From: an uncultured Bacteroidales bacterium
GTDB taxonomy: Bacteria; Bacteroidota; Bacteroidia; Bacteroidales; Paludibacteraceae
Direction of reading: 5' to 3'
NCBI GenBank assembly: GCA_902780235.1
Contig: CACZEL010000008.1
Span: 62,001 to 126,000 of the forward strand
Length of the DNA stretch: 64,000 bases
Part shown: one piece after another, positions 41,288 through 49,790 of the stretch
Layout of the letters: the number at the start of each line of letters is the position of its first letter
How positions within the stretch are numbered: position 1 is the stretch's first letter
The notes under the pieces: generated by a model
Databases searched by the model: none
What the model saw: only the letters and a program-made list of their open reading frames with translations
What the model was told of the DNA's origin: nothing
Position numbers and translations under genes: made by a program

Positions 41288-43965
41288 TTTTTCTTGCTGT
41301 TGTTTTCAGTTTCGTTCTGTGTCTCCTCGTCGTCTTCGTCGTGGTGGTAGTAATAGTACGAACGATAAGCCTTTTCATCCTTAGACAGTCGTCCGTAGAT
41401 CTTACCATAAATACGACCGTAGCGTTTGGATCGGCTGCTGTTACCGCCGTAACCGTAACCATAACCGCCATATCCACCGTAACCGAGGTGACCGTAACCG
41501 TAACCTCCGTAACCACCGTAACCGTATCCGTAACCCGAACCGTAGGAGTGACGTCCCTCTGTAGGAATATCAGAGAGGATGATCTGCACTTTCTCAGGGT
41601 TATCAATTACAGCCGTCATCTGCTCGAGCGTCTGCTTGCAGAAGGACTTATTGGTCTGCATACAACGGATCACGAACAAGCACATGTCACTATGCTCAAT
41701 GACAGCGTACGCATCAGGTACCAGACCGATAGGCGAGGTATCCATGATGATATAGTCGTACTGCTCGCGCATCTCATTAATCATGTCTCTCAGTTTATCG
41801 GTGTGAACCAACTCTCCCGGGTTAGGCGGAATCGTACCGGCACGAATGAAGTCGAAAGCAAACGGGGTATCACGCGTGATGATATCATCCAGCGTGCAAT
41901 CACCAACGAGGTAGTTCGACAAACCGTTACCGTTCTCCAAACCTAACTTGGTGTGGATGTTCGGTTTACGAAGGTCGATATCGATCAGCAACACCTTACG
42001 TCCTGTCATCGCATACAAGGCTGCCATGTTCGTTGCCAAGAAGGTCTTACCATCACCGGACTCGGTAGATGTAATACAGATAGCCATTTTCTCTTTACGC
42101 TTGAGCACGAACTCGATTCGGGTACGGATCGCACGAAGCATCTCCGCATAACTCGATCGAGGCGAAGCACGCACGAGTGTTGGGTTCTGGTTTCTCGCGT
42201 GACGCAAGGTACCGATCAGACGGAAGAACTTCAATTTGACTACATCCTTCGGCGAGCGGATCTTGTTATTAAGCAACTCACTCAAGATAATAAGTACCAG
42301 CGGAATAAGGAAACCGATGATCAGATAGGTCGAGGTCGTCTTCGATTTGGCCTTGGCATTCATGATCGCTGTCGTACGCGCCTTATCCATGATCGAGTTA
42401 TCAGGAGTGTTCGATGCCTTTTGAATCTCCGCCTCGGCACGCTTCTGGAGGAAGAATGTGTAGTAGTTGTCATCGATACGATAGTTACGCTCGATAGCTA
42501 CCATCTGCAACTCCTTCTCCGGCAAGGTCTTCAACATCGATTCAGCCTCTGCAATACGCTTCTGCAGGTCGGTCTTCTCGATCTCCATCGCAGCACGCAT
42601 CGAGTTCACTAACTCCTCGATGGAAGCCTTGACGGTCTCCATATCCTTCGTGTATTTAGCGTAGTAAATATTCTTCTCCGTCAACTCACTACGTTGGATA
42701 CGCAGTTCGTTCAGCTGTTGTACCAATGCCACCAGCGAAGCGTCGGTCACCCCCATCGTGGATGGCATGATCACCGCGTCGCTCTCCATACTGGTATGGA
42801 TATAATTGATCAAGTAGTCAAAATAGGTCTCACGCAGACGCATCTCCATCTTCTGCTGGTCGTAGGTAGCGAGGTACCCCATGATCTGTCCAGCGTACGA
42901 GTTGACATCGATGATCTTGTTCTCCTGACGGAAATTGGTCATCGCGCCTTCGCTCACCTGCAACGAGGATTGCAGATTCTCCAACTGTGAGTTGATGAAC
43001 CTGATCGAGTTCTCCGCTACCTCGTTCTTTGTCTCGAGGTTTTGCAGCAAGTAGATCTTCGCCAGCATATCGAGATAATCGCAATCACGTTGCGGCGTCT
43101 CGCTGACCATAGACAGCGCCAAGACGGTTGATCCTTCGGTCACGAAACTCAACTGGAGACGACTCATGAACTCATCCACCAACGACTCGTGGGTGCGGAA
43201 ACGGAAATACATTTTACCGCTGTTCGTCATCAACTCCGTCGGCCAAACGACGATGTCGAACAACGAACAGTTGACCGGTTCGCCGTAGTGCACATTCAAC
43301 TCCAGCGGTGCCCCATCGTCGGTCGAAGAGATACGTAACGAACCGTCACTCTCGAAGAGCACTTGGAACAGCATACCGTACGCACGTGCGTCCACACGAT
43401 TAGGCTCCACCAGAATAGGTGTCTGGCGGTACAACTGACGCGTCTTGAATCGACCCTGGGTGATATACTCCACGTTCAAGAACGGCAAGGAGTCCACTAC
43501 CCGACTTGTCAAGTCGTACGAACCCAGCATGATCATCTGGTTATTGACGTTCTTGTAACCCATATCGACACCAAAGCCTTGCATTAGCGCGAGATTGGCG
43601 CCTCCGTAGCCGGTGTTCTCCTTGATCACGATCGTACCCTGCGAGAAATAGGTCGGGATCCAACGGCGGTTCTTCAGCATCGCCAGACCCAGGGCGATCG
43701 CCAATGCGATCACGAACAAGTACCAATAATGTAAGAACGTGAAAAACCACTCTAACGGGTTAAAATTGATAGAGCCGTCCTCATCGTCGTTGTTCTGCTG
43801 CGGATCTGCCTGATAATACTGCTGATTCCCGCCCGGTTGGTAGTAATGATTCCCGCCGGGGCCGTAATACTGATTGTTTCCTCCCGGGATATAATAGGAG
43901 TTATTTCCTCCCGGAGAGTAGTAGGAGCTATTGCCTCCACCTGTATAATATTGATTATTTGCCAT
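41284..43965 (-). CDS. Wzc-type polysaccharide co-polymerase / BY-kinase
   Basis: Residues 1-55 are a low-complexity region of about four NxYYxPGG repeats. A membrane helix (about 80-95), a Wzz periplasmic domain with long coiled coils, and a second helix (about 545-565) lead to the kinase: Walker A TESGDGKTFLA, Walker A' LLIDIDLRKPN, Walker B YIIMDTSPIGLVPDA. The final 87 residues (from about 807) hold roughly 20 tyrosines, first in Gly-Tyr repeats and then in a YRSYYYYHH cluster. It controls chain length together with the adjacent Wza-like proteins. Confidence 0.94.
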   Translation of the reverse strand: MANNQYYTGGGNSSYYSPGGNNSYYIPGGNNQYYGPGGNHYYQPGGNQQYYQADPQQNNDDEDGSINFNPLEWFFTFLHYWYLFVIALAIALGLAMLKNRRWIPTYFSQGTIVIKENTGYGGANLALMQGFGVDMGYKNVNNQMIMLGSYDLTSRVVDSLPFLNVEYITQGRFKTRQLYRQTPILVEPNRVDARAYGMLFQVLFESDGSLRISSTDDGAPLELNVHYGEPVNCSLFDIVVWPTELMTNSGKMYFRFRTHESLVDEFMSRLQLSFVTEGSTVLALSMVSETPQRDCDYLDMLAKIYLLQNLETKNEVAENSIRFINSQLENLQSSLQVSEGAMTNFRQENKIIDVNSYAGQIMGYLATYDQQKMEMRLRETYFDYLINYIHTSMESDAVIMPSTMGVTDASLVALVQQLNELRIQRSELTEKNIYYAKYTKDMETVKASIEELVNSMRAAMEIEKTDLQKRIAEAESMLKTLPEKELQMVAIERNYRIDDNYYTFFLQKRAEAEIQKASNTPDNSIMDKARTTAIMNAKAKSKTTSTYLIIGFLIPLVLIILSELLNNKIRSPKDVVKLKFFRLIGTLRHARNQNPTLVRASPRSSYAEMLRAIRTRIEFVLKRKEKMAICITSTESGDGKTFLATNMAALYAMTGRKVLLIDIDLRKPNIHTKLGLENGNGLSNYLVGDCTLDDIITRDTPFAFDFIRAGTIPPNPGELVHTDKLRDMINEMREQYDYIIMDTSPIGLVPDAYAVIEHSDMCLFVIRCMQTNKSFCKQTLEQMTAVIDNPEKVQIILSDIPTEGRHSYGSGYGYGYGGYGGYGYGHLGYGGYGGYGYGYGGNSSRSKRYGRIYGKIYGRLSKDEKAYRSYYYYHHDEDDEETQNETENNSKKN

Positions 43966-43970
43966 ATTGC

Positions 43971-44738
43971 TTATTTATACATATATGCCACATAGTTCAA
44001 AACCGTCGTCAACAGCGCCACACTACTGGTGATCAGACCGATAAAGCCCGAATAACTCGGTACGGTATAGAAGCTGTTCTTCTGACGCGCTACATAGATC
44101 ACATCGTTCGGATAGACGTAGTAGTATTTCGAATCGATGATACTGTTGGTTCGCATATCGAACTCCAATATCTCCGGCTCCTGACCGTTATCGCGCGGAC
44201 GAATGATCCGGATATGACGTCGATCACCGCTGTTCATCACATCCCCGGTCATGGCGAGTGCCTGGAAAATATTCAGCTTCTCCTTATAAATATAGAATTG
44301 TCCCGCGTTTGCATCACCGATCACGGAGAAATACTTGTTGTACAGCGCCAGCTTCACATCCGCGTCCGGGATGATCTCCTTAAATGCTGCACGCAAGGTA
44401 TCCTGCGCTTCCACTTCGGTCAAACCCTGCAGTTTCAAGGGTTTCAAGAACGGGATATCCACTGTTCCGTCCGCGTGTACACGGTATGAGTTAGCGTACT
44501 GGCCACTCGAGATATTATTCGTTCCCAACATTTTCGTGTACGTCTCGTCCATCGAGATCAGACGATAGATGATCTCATCGTTCACGCGAATACGATACGG
44601 TTCGTACGACACGGAGTCATACACCGGCAGTTTATTGGCTTTCGTCGGTTCTTGCAAATAGCCGATCACACGATGGCTATAACAACTCGACATCAAAACG
44701 GCTACAAGGCCAAGAAGTATGATAGAAATCTTTTTCAT
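43971..44738 (-). CDS. Wza-like polysaccharide export lipoprotein (1)
   Basis: A lipoprotein peptide (LMSSCYS) precedes the Poly_export domain (YRIRVNDEIIYRLIS, VHADGTVDIPFLKPLKLQGL) and SLBB-like repeats (FYIYKEKLNIFQALAMTGDV). A final hydrophobic helix (about residues 228-250) could cross the outer membrane, as in Wza, though in Bacteroidetes the orientation is less clear. It lies 5 nt before wzc. It is paralogous to the next gene upstream, so the export complex may contain two subunits. Confidence 0.9.
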   Translation of the reverse strand: MKKISIILLGLVAVLMSSCYSHRVIGYLQEPTKANKLPVYDSVSYEPYRIRVNDEIIYRLISMDETYTKMLGTNNISSGQYANSYRVHADGTVDIPFLKPLKLQGLTEVEAQDTLRAAFKEIIPDADVKLALYNKYFSVIGDANAGQFYIYKEKLNIFQALAMTGDVMNSGDRRHIRIIRPRDNGQEPEILEFDMRTNSIIDSKYYYVYPNDVIYVARQKNSFYTVPSYSGFIGLITSSVALLTTVLNYVAYMYK

Positions 44739-44747
44739 GTTGGCCTC

Positions 44748-45608
44748 CTATTTTTTATATTCACCGTTCATATTCTTCTTCACGTGGTTGATACCCGTTT
44801 GAATAATAGTATAGACAAATACACCAAACGAGATCGTTGCTGCCGTCACACCGATAACGGTCGTCACATGGTTGATACCGAAACTATAACCCGGGATCTG
44901 ACGGATATAGATGATATCGTTCGGCTCGATATAGTAATACTCCGAGTTCACGATATCCTCCGATCGCACATCGAAAGTCTTGATCGTTGTCACGCCGTTC
45001 TTCTCACGTACCAACTTGATCTCTCGGCGGCTATTGAACTCCTTCAAATCGCCGGCCATCGCCAATGCCTCGAAAATCGTCATCTTCTCTTTGTTGATCA
45101 TATAACGACCACTCTGCGCACCGATGACAGAGAACGAACGGTTCACAATATTCACCTCCACCGAAACCATCGAATAGCCCGGAATCTCCTTCATCAACTT
45201 GCTCAACTCTTCCTCCAATGTCCATTTCACTTCACGGGTCGTCTTACCCTGAACCGGTATCTTGCCTATCGTCGGGAAGTCGATATTTCCCTCTTCATCC
45301 ACCAGATAAGTATAGAGATCGTACGAACCGTACATACCGCCTCCATTACCCATCTGCTGTCGCATTTGAGAAGAGTTGGCTCCGCCGGCATTATACATTC
45401 GCTGCACCTCTTCGTTGAGCGAATAGACATAGACGTACAATCGGTCGCCGATCCGCAGGATATAATCCTCATAACTCAACGTATCCGCATAAGTCGGGAT
45501 TTGCTTGTCCGGTTTCTGCATATAGTTCACTTTCCGCGCTGTCACGCACGACGACAACGCCAAGCTCACTATAGCCATGAATAATATGTTTCTAATCCAG
45601 ATATTCAT
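44748..45608 (-). CDS. Wza-like polysaccharide export lipoprotein (2)
   Basis: 286 residues with lipoprotein peptide (SLALSSCVTARK), Poly_export domain (YILRIGDRLYVYVYSLNEE, LVDEEGNIDFPTIGKIPVQG), SLBB-like region (YMINKEKMTIFEALAMAGDL) and a C-terminal hydrophobic helix followed by a basic tail. An insert rich in Gly, Met, Asn and Gln (near residues 73-95) separates strands of the first domain and is absent from the paralogue. Gene order and 9-nt spacing place it in the same transcript as wzc. Confidence 0.9.
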   Translation of the reverse strand: MNIWIRNILFMAIVSLALSSCVTARKVNYMQKPDKQIPTYADTLSYEDYILRIGDRLYVYVYSLNEEVQRMYNAGGANSSQMRQQMGNGGGMYGSYDLYTYLVDEEGNIDFPTIGKIPVQGKTTREVKWTLEEELSKLMKEIPGYSMVSVEVNIVNRSFSVIGAQSGRYMINKEKMTIFEALAMAGDLKEFNSRREIKLVREKNGVTTIKTFDVRSEDIVNSEYYYIEPNDIIYIRQIPGYSFGINHVTTVIGVTAATISFGVFVYTIIQTGINHVKKNMNGEYKK

Positions 45609-45628
45609 TATTAATTATTCACTGTTAA

Positions 45629-46624
45629 TTATCTTTTCTCATCCCATCCAAACGGGTGTTTTGCCAATGGCAGTTTAGCCAGCGGATGATAGTCGCCTAC
45701 CAAACCGATCGGTTCGCTATGACGGATCTCAGCCACCGTCTCGATACACGGACGAGCCTCCGAGATACGGAAACCATTACCCGCCAGAATCTGCTTGTAA
45801 CTCTCGGTATGTAACTCCGTGAATCCTGCACTGAACTCAAACTCCTCGCCGTCGATACTCAAGGTCCGATAGGTGCGCTTCTCGCCCTGTACCGCATTAG
45901 CCGGCAGACACTCCGCGTTGATACTCAAGAAATAACGAACACGCGCGTGCTCCAACTCCAAGTATCCGGCCACACGGTCAAAACTCATCACATGCACGAT
46001 ATTTTTCTTCACCGGACCAAACACCCACTGCAGCATATCGTAGAAATGTACGCCGATATTCGTTGCGATACCGCCACTCTTATGCACATCGCCTTTCCAA
46101 GACGAGTAATACCATTTGCCGCGACTCGTGATATAGGTCAGGTCCACATCATAGATCTTATTAGGGTCTTTCGACTTTTGACGTTCGACTTTCGACTTTA
46201 ATTCACGGATCTTCTCGTGCAAACGAAGTTGCAGAATCGTATAGGCCTGATGACCCGTCTCTGCCTCCAACTCCACCAAGTTGTCGATATTATACGGATT
46301 CAACACCAGCGGTTTCTCGCAGATCACATTGCAGCCCAGACGCAGACCATAACGGATGAACGCATCATGGGTGTAGTTCGGCGTGCAGATCGACAGCCAG
46401 TTCAGCGGGTTCTCCGTACGCATCTGCTTTGAGCAGAAACGGTCGAACTGCTCGTTCTCCGTAAAGAAAGAACAATCCGGGAACGACGAGTCCAAACGGC
46501 CGACACTGTCAAACTTATCATATGCCACCAGCAAGTTATTGCCTGTGTCTGCAATCGCCTTGATATGTCGCGGAGCAATATATCCCGCCGCGCCAATTAA
46601 GCCAAAATTCAATTTATTCATCAT
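45629..46624 (-). CDS. Gfo/Idh/MocA oxidoreductase, WlbA/WbpB-like
   Basis: An N-terminal Rossmann fold (NFGLIGAAGYIAPRHIKAI), the catalytic-region EKPLVLNPYNID and a C-terminal Gfo/Idh domain (GGIATNIGVHFYDMLQWVFG) match NAD-dependent oxidases of UDP-N-acetylhexosaminuronic acids in polysaccharide synthesis. The exact substrate is inferred. A heptamer array encodes the basic insert LKSKVERQKSKD near residue 145. The start codon lies in an octamer array (46617-46648) that also holds the previous gene's stop. Confidence 0.88.
   Translation of the reverse strand: MMNKLNFGLIGAAGYIAPRHIKAIADTGNNLLVAYDKFDSVGRLDSSFPDCSFFTENEQFDRFCSKQMRTENPLNWLSICTPNYTHDAFIRYGLRLGCNVICEKPLVLNPYNIDNLVELEAETGHQAYTILQLRLHEKIRELKSKVERQKSKDPNKIYDVDLTYITSRGKWYYSSWKGDVHKSGGIATNIGVHFYDMLQWVFGPVKKNIVHVMSFDRVAGYLELEHARVRYFLSINAECLPANAVQGEKRTYRTLSIDGEEFEFSAGFTELHTESYKQILAGNGFRISEARPCIETVAEIRHSEPIGLVGDYHPLAKLPLAKHPFGWDEKR
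46170..46197. repeat. Heptamer array TTCGACT in the Gfo/Idh gene
   Basis: TTCGACT, TTTGACG, TTCGACT, TTCGACT; encodes SKVERQKSK, a charged insert between the nucleotide-binding and C-terminal domains. Confidence 0.75.
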
Positions 46625-46648
46625 TTTATCATTATATCATTTCATCAT
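46617..46648. repeat. Octamer array at a stop/start junction
   Basis: TTCATCAT, TTTATCAT, TATATCAT, TTCATCAT. On the minus strand it contains the TGA stop of the deacetylase-like gene (46637-46639) and the ATG start of the oxidoreductase (46622-46624). Confidence 0.75.
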
Positions 46649-47437
46649 TAAAAGAATTCGTTTGATAAAGTTTTTCGTCATTTGAAAAACGAATTCTTTG
46701 ACCCATTGTGCTTTATCATTCGTCCACCGTTGCGGATGAGTCGTTATCATCACATGTTTCGGCAACTGATCGGCTTTTATCGCCGCTATCAGCTCTTCCG
46801 TCGTGTGCCATACCAGCCCTTTCGCGGTCCATTCGTCCTGATACTGCGGTATCTTATCGCGCACACTCACCTTATATCCGTCCCAACAACGTCCCGTGTC
46901 CGTCAGATAAAATACATCGCTAAAGTCTGTATCCATATACGGCTCACCGATGACACCCAAGTCACGGTAGTTGTATTTCTTCCAAAGATCTTTTCCGTCC
47001 CATTTGCTCGTCGGCGCACCGTGCATACAAATCGTCTCTACCGCGTAGTACTTGCGGAAGTACTCCAGCCAAGTCTGAAAATGATCGTACGCCTTATCGA
47101 CATCACCGTTGCACAGGCTCATATCCTCGTAATGATACCCGATCTCGTGTCCCAATTTCACAATAGCGCGTATCACCTCCGGTTGGTTACTCTCAGGGAT
47201 AATGCGGAAATAATAACTCGCCTTAGCCCCTATCGCGTGCTCTATCTGTGCCGTTTTCAGACTATTCGGCGCCTTCAGATCCACATCGTGCCGTAAAATG
47301 ACAAATTTACCTTCGATATTTCGATTTATCGATTTATCGATATTTCGGCAGTAATCACTATACGAAACCAACTCGTACCCTTTCGCCTGCAAAGCCTCTA
47401 ACAACTCCCGATATATGTCCAACGTAAAATCTCTCAT
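46637..47437 (-). CDS. Polysaccharide deacetylase-like protein
   Basis: The 266-residue protein has FVILRHDVDLKAPNS near residue 47, the metal-binding HDVD of the NodB/CE4 fold, GHEIGYHYEDMSL further on and MITTHPQRW near the C-terminus. It could deacetylate an N-acetyl sugar in the polysaccharide, but CE4 motifs are partial and another hydrolytic role is possible. An octamer array (47313-47344) encodes NIDKSINRNIEG before the first motif. A perfect palindrome and a GC-rich stretch (47449-47475) separate it from fcl. Confidence 0.72.
   Translation of the reverse strand: MRDFTLDIYRELLEALQAKGYELVSYSDYCRNIDKSINRNIEGKFVILRHDVDLKAPNSLKTAQIEHAIGAKASYYFRIIPESNQPEVIRAIVKLGHEIGYHYEDMSLCNGDVDKAYDHFQTWLEYFRKYYAVETICMHGAPTSKWDGKDLWKKYNYRDLGVIGEPYMDTDFSDVFYLTDTGRCWDGYKVSVRDKIPQYQDEWTAKGLVWHTTEELIAAIKADQLPKHVMITTHPQRWTNDKAQWVKEFVFQMTKNFIKRILLMMK
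47313..47344. repeat. Octamer TCGA-type array in the deacetylase-like gene
   Basis: TCGATATT, TCGATTTA, TCGATTTA, TCGATATT. It matches the unit family of 14957-14996, but is here translated. Confidence 0.75.
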
Positions 47438-47448
47438 CGTTCCTTTCT

Positions 47449-47467
47449 CCTCCCCTTAAAGGGGAGG
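47449..47467. repeat. GC-rich palindrome between fcl and the deacetylase-like gene
   Basis: CCTCCCCTTAAAGGGGAGG, a 7-bp perfect stem with TTAAA loop, followed by a purine-rich stretch. It could be a weak terminator or one copy of a dispersed palindrome; no T-run follows. Confidence 0.5.
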
Positions 47468-47481
47468 TCGGGAGGGGGTTA

Positions 47482-48423
47482 TTATCTTTCCGCTCTCATC
47501 GGGTTCTCCAAAAAGTCTTTGTACGCGAGGCGTATTCCGTCTTCCAACTCCGTCTTATACGTCCATCCCAGCGCCGTTGCCTTGCTTACATCTAATAGTT
47601 TCCGCGGTGTTCCGTCCGGACGGGTCGTATCCCATAAGATCTCACCCTCATAGCCGACAACCTTTGCCACCAGTTCGGTCAATGCTTTGATCGTCAACTC
47701 TTTCCCTGTTCCAGCATTAACCGTCTCATTACCGCTATAGTTATTCATCAGGAATACGCACAGGTTCGCCAGATCGTCCACATACAAGAACTCCCGCAAC
47801 GGACTTCCCGTACCCCAACAGGTCACGCTTTTCGCCCCACTCTCCTTTGCCTCATGGAAGCGTCTGATCAGTGCCGGCAGCACATGGCTATGTTCCGGGT
47901 GATAATTATCGTTCGGACCGTACAAGTTCGTCGGCATTACGGAGATATAATCCGTCCCATATTGCCGATTCAAGAACTCGCAGTACTTGAGTCCGCTTAT
48001 CTTCGCAAGCGCGTAAGCCTCATTTGTCTTCTCCAACTCACCGGTCAGCAAGCACGATTCCTTCATCGGCTGCGGAGCCAAACGCGGATAAATACAACTG
48101 GATCCCAAGAACTCTAACTTCTTCACCCCGTTCTTCCATGCCGCATGGATCACGTTCATCTCCAGAATCATGTTGTCATACATGAAATCCGCCAGATGCC
48201 GCTCGTTCGCGATGATACCACCTACTTTAGCCGCTGCCAGGAACACATACTCCGGCTTCTCCGTTTCAAAGAAACGCTCCACATCCTCCTGACGACACAG
48301 ATCCAACTCCTTATGCGTCCGCGTAATGATGTTCGTATATCCCTGCCGTTCCAATTCCCGCACAATAGCGCTTCCCACCATTCCTCGGTGTCCGGCTACA
48401 TATATTTTTGAATCCTTTTCCAT
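47482..48423 (-). CDS. fcl: GDP-L-fucose synthase
   Basis: An SDR epimerase-reductase: [19 protein letters not shown] at the N-terminus, [26 protein letters not shown], and the YALAKISGL Tyr-x3-Lys motif. The 313 residues are normal length. It converts GDP-4-keto-6-deoxymannose, the product of the upstream Gmd, to GDP-L-fucose for the polysaccharide. A 107-bp gap to gmd carries a TA-rich inverted repeat (about 48494-48515) but no promoter. Confidence 0.97.
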   Translation of the reverse strand: MEKDSKIYVAGHRGMVGSAIVRELERQGYTNIITRTHKELDLCRQEDVERFFETEKPEYVFLAAAKVGGIIANERHLADFMYDNMILEMNVIHAAWKNGVKKLEFLGSSCIYPRLAPQPMKESCLLTGELEKTNEAYALAKISGLKYCEFLNRQYGTDYISVMPTNLYGPNDNYHPEHSHVLPALIRRFHEAKESGAKSVTCWGTGSPLREFLYVDDLANLCVFLMNNYSGNETVNAGTGKELTIKALTELVAKVVGYEGEILWDTTRPDGTPRKLLDVSKATALGWTYKTELEDGIRLAYKDFLENPMRAER

Positions 48424-48530
48424 AACTCTGTCAAGTTTCTGTCGTACCTATATCGGGGGTAAGTCGAGGGAATATCGTATCCCACCCTACCTTATATATA
48501 CATAAATGTATATATCCAGTGATTTTGAAA

Positions 48531-49604
48531 TTACTTAACTATACCTTTCTCTAAATACTCCGCAGCATTAAAATGCTCTCTTGTCACTTTTTGCATATCG
48601 TGCTTCACCATCAACTCAACGAGTTGTTCAAAACTCGTGCTCTGCGGATTCCATCCCAGTTCTCTCTTCGCTTTCGAAGGATCACCCAACAAATTCACCA
48701 CATCGGTCGGCCGATAGAAATCCGGACTTACAGCTACGACGACCTTACCCGTCTTCACATCTATTCCCTTTTCATCCACGCCTTGTCCTTCCCAACGCAG
48801 TTCAATACCTGCATGGTGGAAAGCCAAGGTCGCGAACTCACGCACGGTATGTTGTACACCCGTCGCGATCACGAAATCCTCCGGCGTCGAGTGCTGCAGA
48901 ATCAACCACATGCACTCCACGTAATCCTTCGCATATCCCCAATCGCGCAAACTATCCAGATTGCCCAGATACAAACAATCTTGCATACCTTGCGCGATAC
49001 GTGCCGCTGCCAACGTGATCTTTCTTGTCACAAAGGTCTCGCCACGTCGCTCGCTCTCATGGTTAAACAGGATACCCGAGCAGCAGAACATATTATATGC
49101 CTCGCGGTACTCTTTAATGATCCAATAACCGTACAACTTGGCTACGGCATATGGACTATACGGATGGAACGGCGTCGTCTCGCTTTGCGGCACCTCCTCT
49201 ACCTTGCCATACAACTCCGACGTCGAAGCCTGGTAAATCTTACAGGTCTTCTCCAGATGATTCGTACGTACTGCCTCCAAGATACGCAGTACACCTACCG
49301 CATCCACATCAGCGGTAAACTCCGGCGCATCAAAACTAACCTGCACATGACTCTGTGCGGCTAAGTTATAGATCTCATCCGGCTGCACTTTGCCCACCAG
49401 TTTCACCAGCGACATCGAGTCACTCATGTCAGCATAATGCAGGTGGAAATGCGGCGTTCCTTCCAAGTGCGCAATGCGCTCGCGATAGTCCACCGAACTT
49501 CTTCTAATGATTCCGTGAACCTCGTATCCTTTTCCCAACAAAAACTCCGACAGATAACTTCCGTCCTGTCCCGTTACTCCTGTTATTAATGCGATTTTAG
49601 CCAT
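48531..49604 (-). CDS. gmd: GDP-mannose 4,6-dehydratase
   Basis: The protein begins [19 protein letters not shown] and contains [25 protein letters not shown] and the [13 protein letters not shown] catalytic Tyr-x3-Lys segment, all diagnostic for Gmd. It is the first gene of the second polysaccharide operon, with a promoter at 49624-49654. With fcl it forms the GDP-L-fucose pathway, so the glycan is predicted to contain fucose. Confidence 0.97.
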   Translation of the reverse strand: MAKIALITGVTGQDGSYLSEFLLGKGYEVHGIIRRSSVDYRERIAHLEGTPHFHLHYADMSDSMSLVKLVGKVQPDEIYNLAAQSHVQVSFDAPEFTADVDAVGVLRILEAVRTNHLEKTCKIYQASTSELYGKVEEVPQSETTPFHPYSPYAVAKLYGYWIIKEYREAYNMFCCSGILFNHESERRGETFVTRKITLAAARIAQGMQDCLYLGNLDSLRDWGYAKDYVECMWLILQHSTPEDFVIATGVQHTVREFATLAFHHAGIELRWEGQGVDEKGIDVKTGKVVVAVSPDFYRPTDVVNLLGDPSKAKRELGWNPQSTSFEQLVELMVKHDMQKVTREHFNAAEYLEKGIVK

Positions 49605-49623
49605 AGTACGTCAAATTAGCGTG

Positions 49624-49654
49624 CAAAGGTACTACATTATTTTTACATACGCAA
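49624..49654 (-). promoter_or_regulatory. Promoter of the gmd-wzc polysaccharide operon
   Basis: -33 TTG (49652-49654), 20-nt spacer, -7 TACCTTTG (49624-49631) on the minus strand; leader about 13 nt to gmd. No inverted repeats flanking it were seen, so it does not look like an invertible capsule promoter. Confidence 0.85.
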
Positions 49655-49711
49655 GCCCGCGCGTAAGATTTTTGTCAAAATCGTAATTTTTTAATAAAAA
49701 TTATTAAATAC

Positions 49712-49742
49712 TTGCATATATGAGATTTTTTTTGTACCTTTG
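49712..49742 (+). promoter_or_regulatory. Promoter of ppdK
   Basis: -33 TTG (49712-49714), 20-nt spacer, -7 TACCTTTG (49735-49742). It is back to back with the gmd promoter, 57 bp apart, without overlap. Confidence 0.87.
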
Positions 49743-49790
49743 CGCCGAATTTTGTGGCAATACCTATAAATCATTATATTTTAACAAACA

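Noticed and set aside
49605..49790. Invertible capsule promoter of the Bacteroides type
   Set aside because: No inverted repeats flank the gmd promoter and no invertase gene is nearby.
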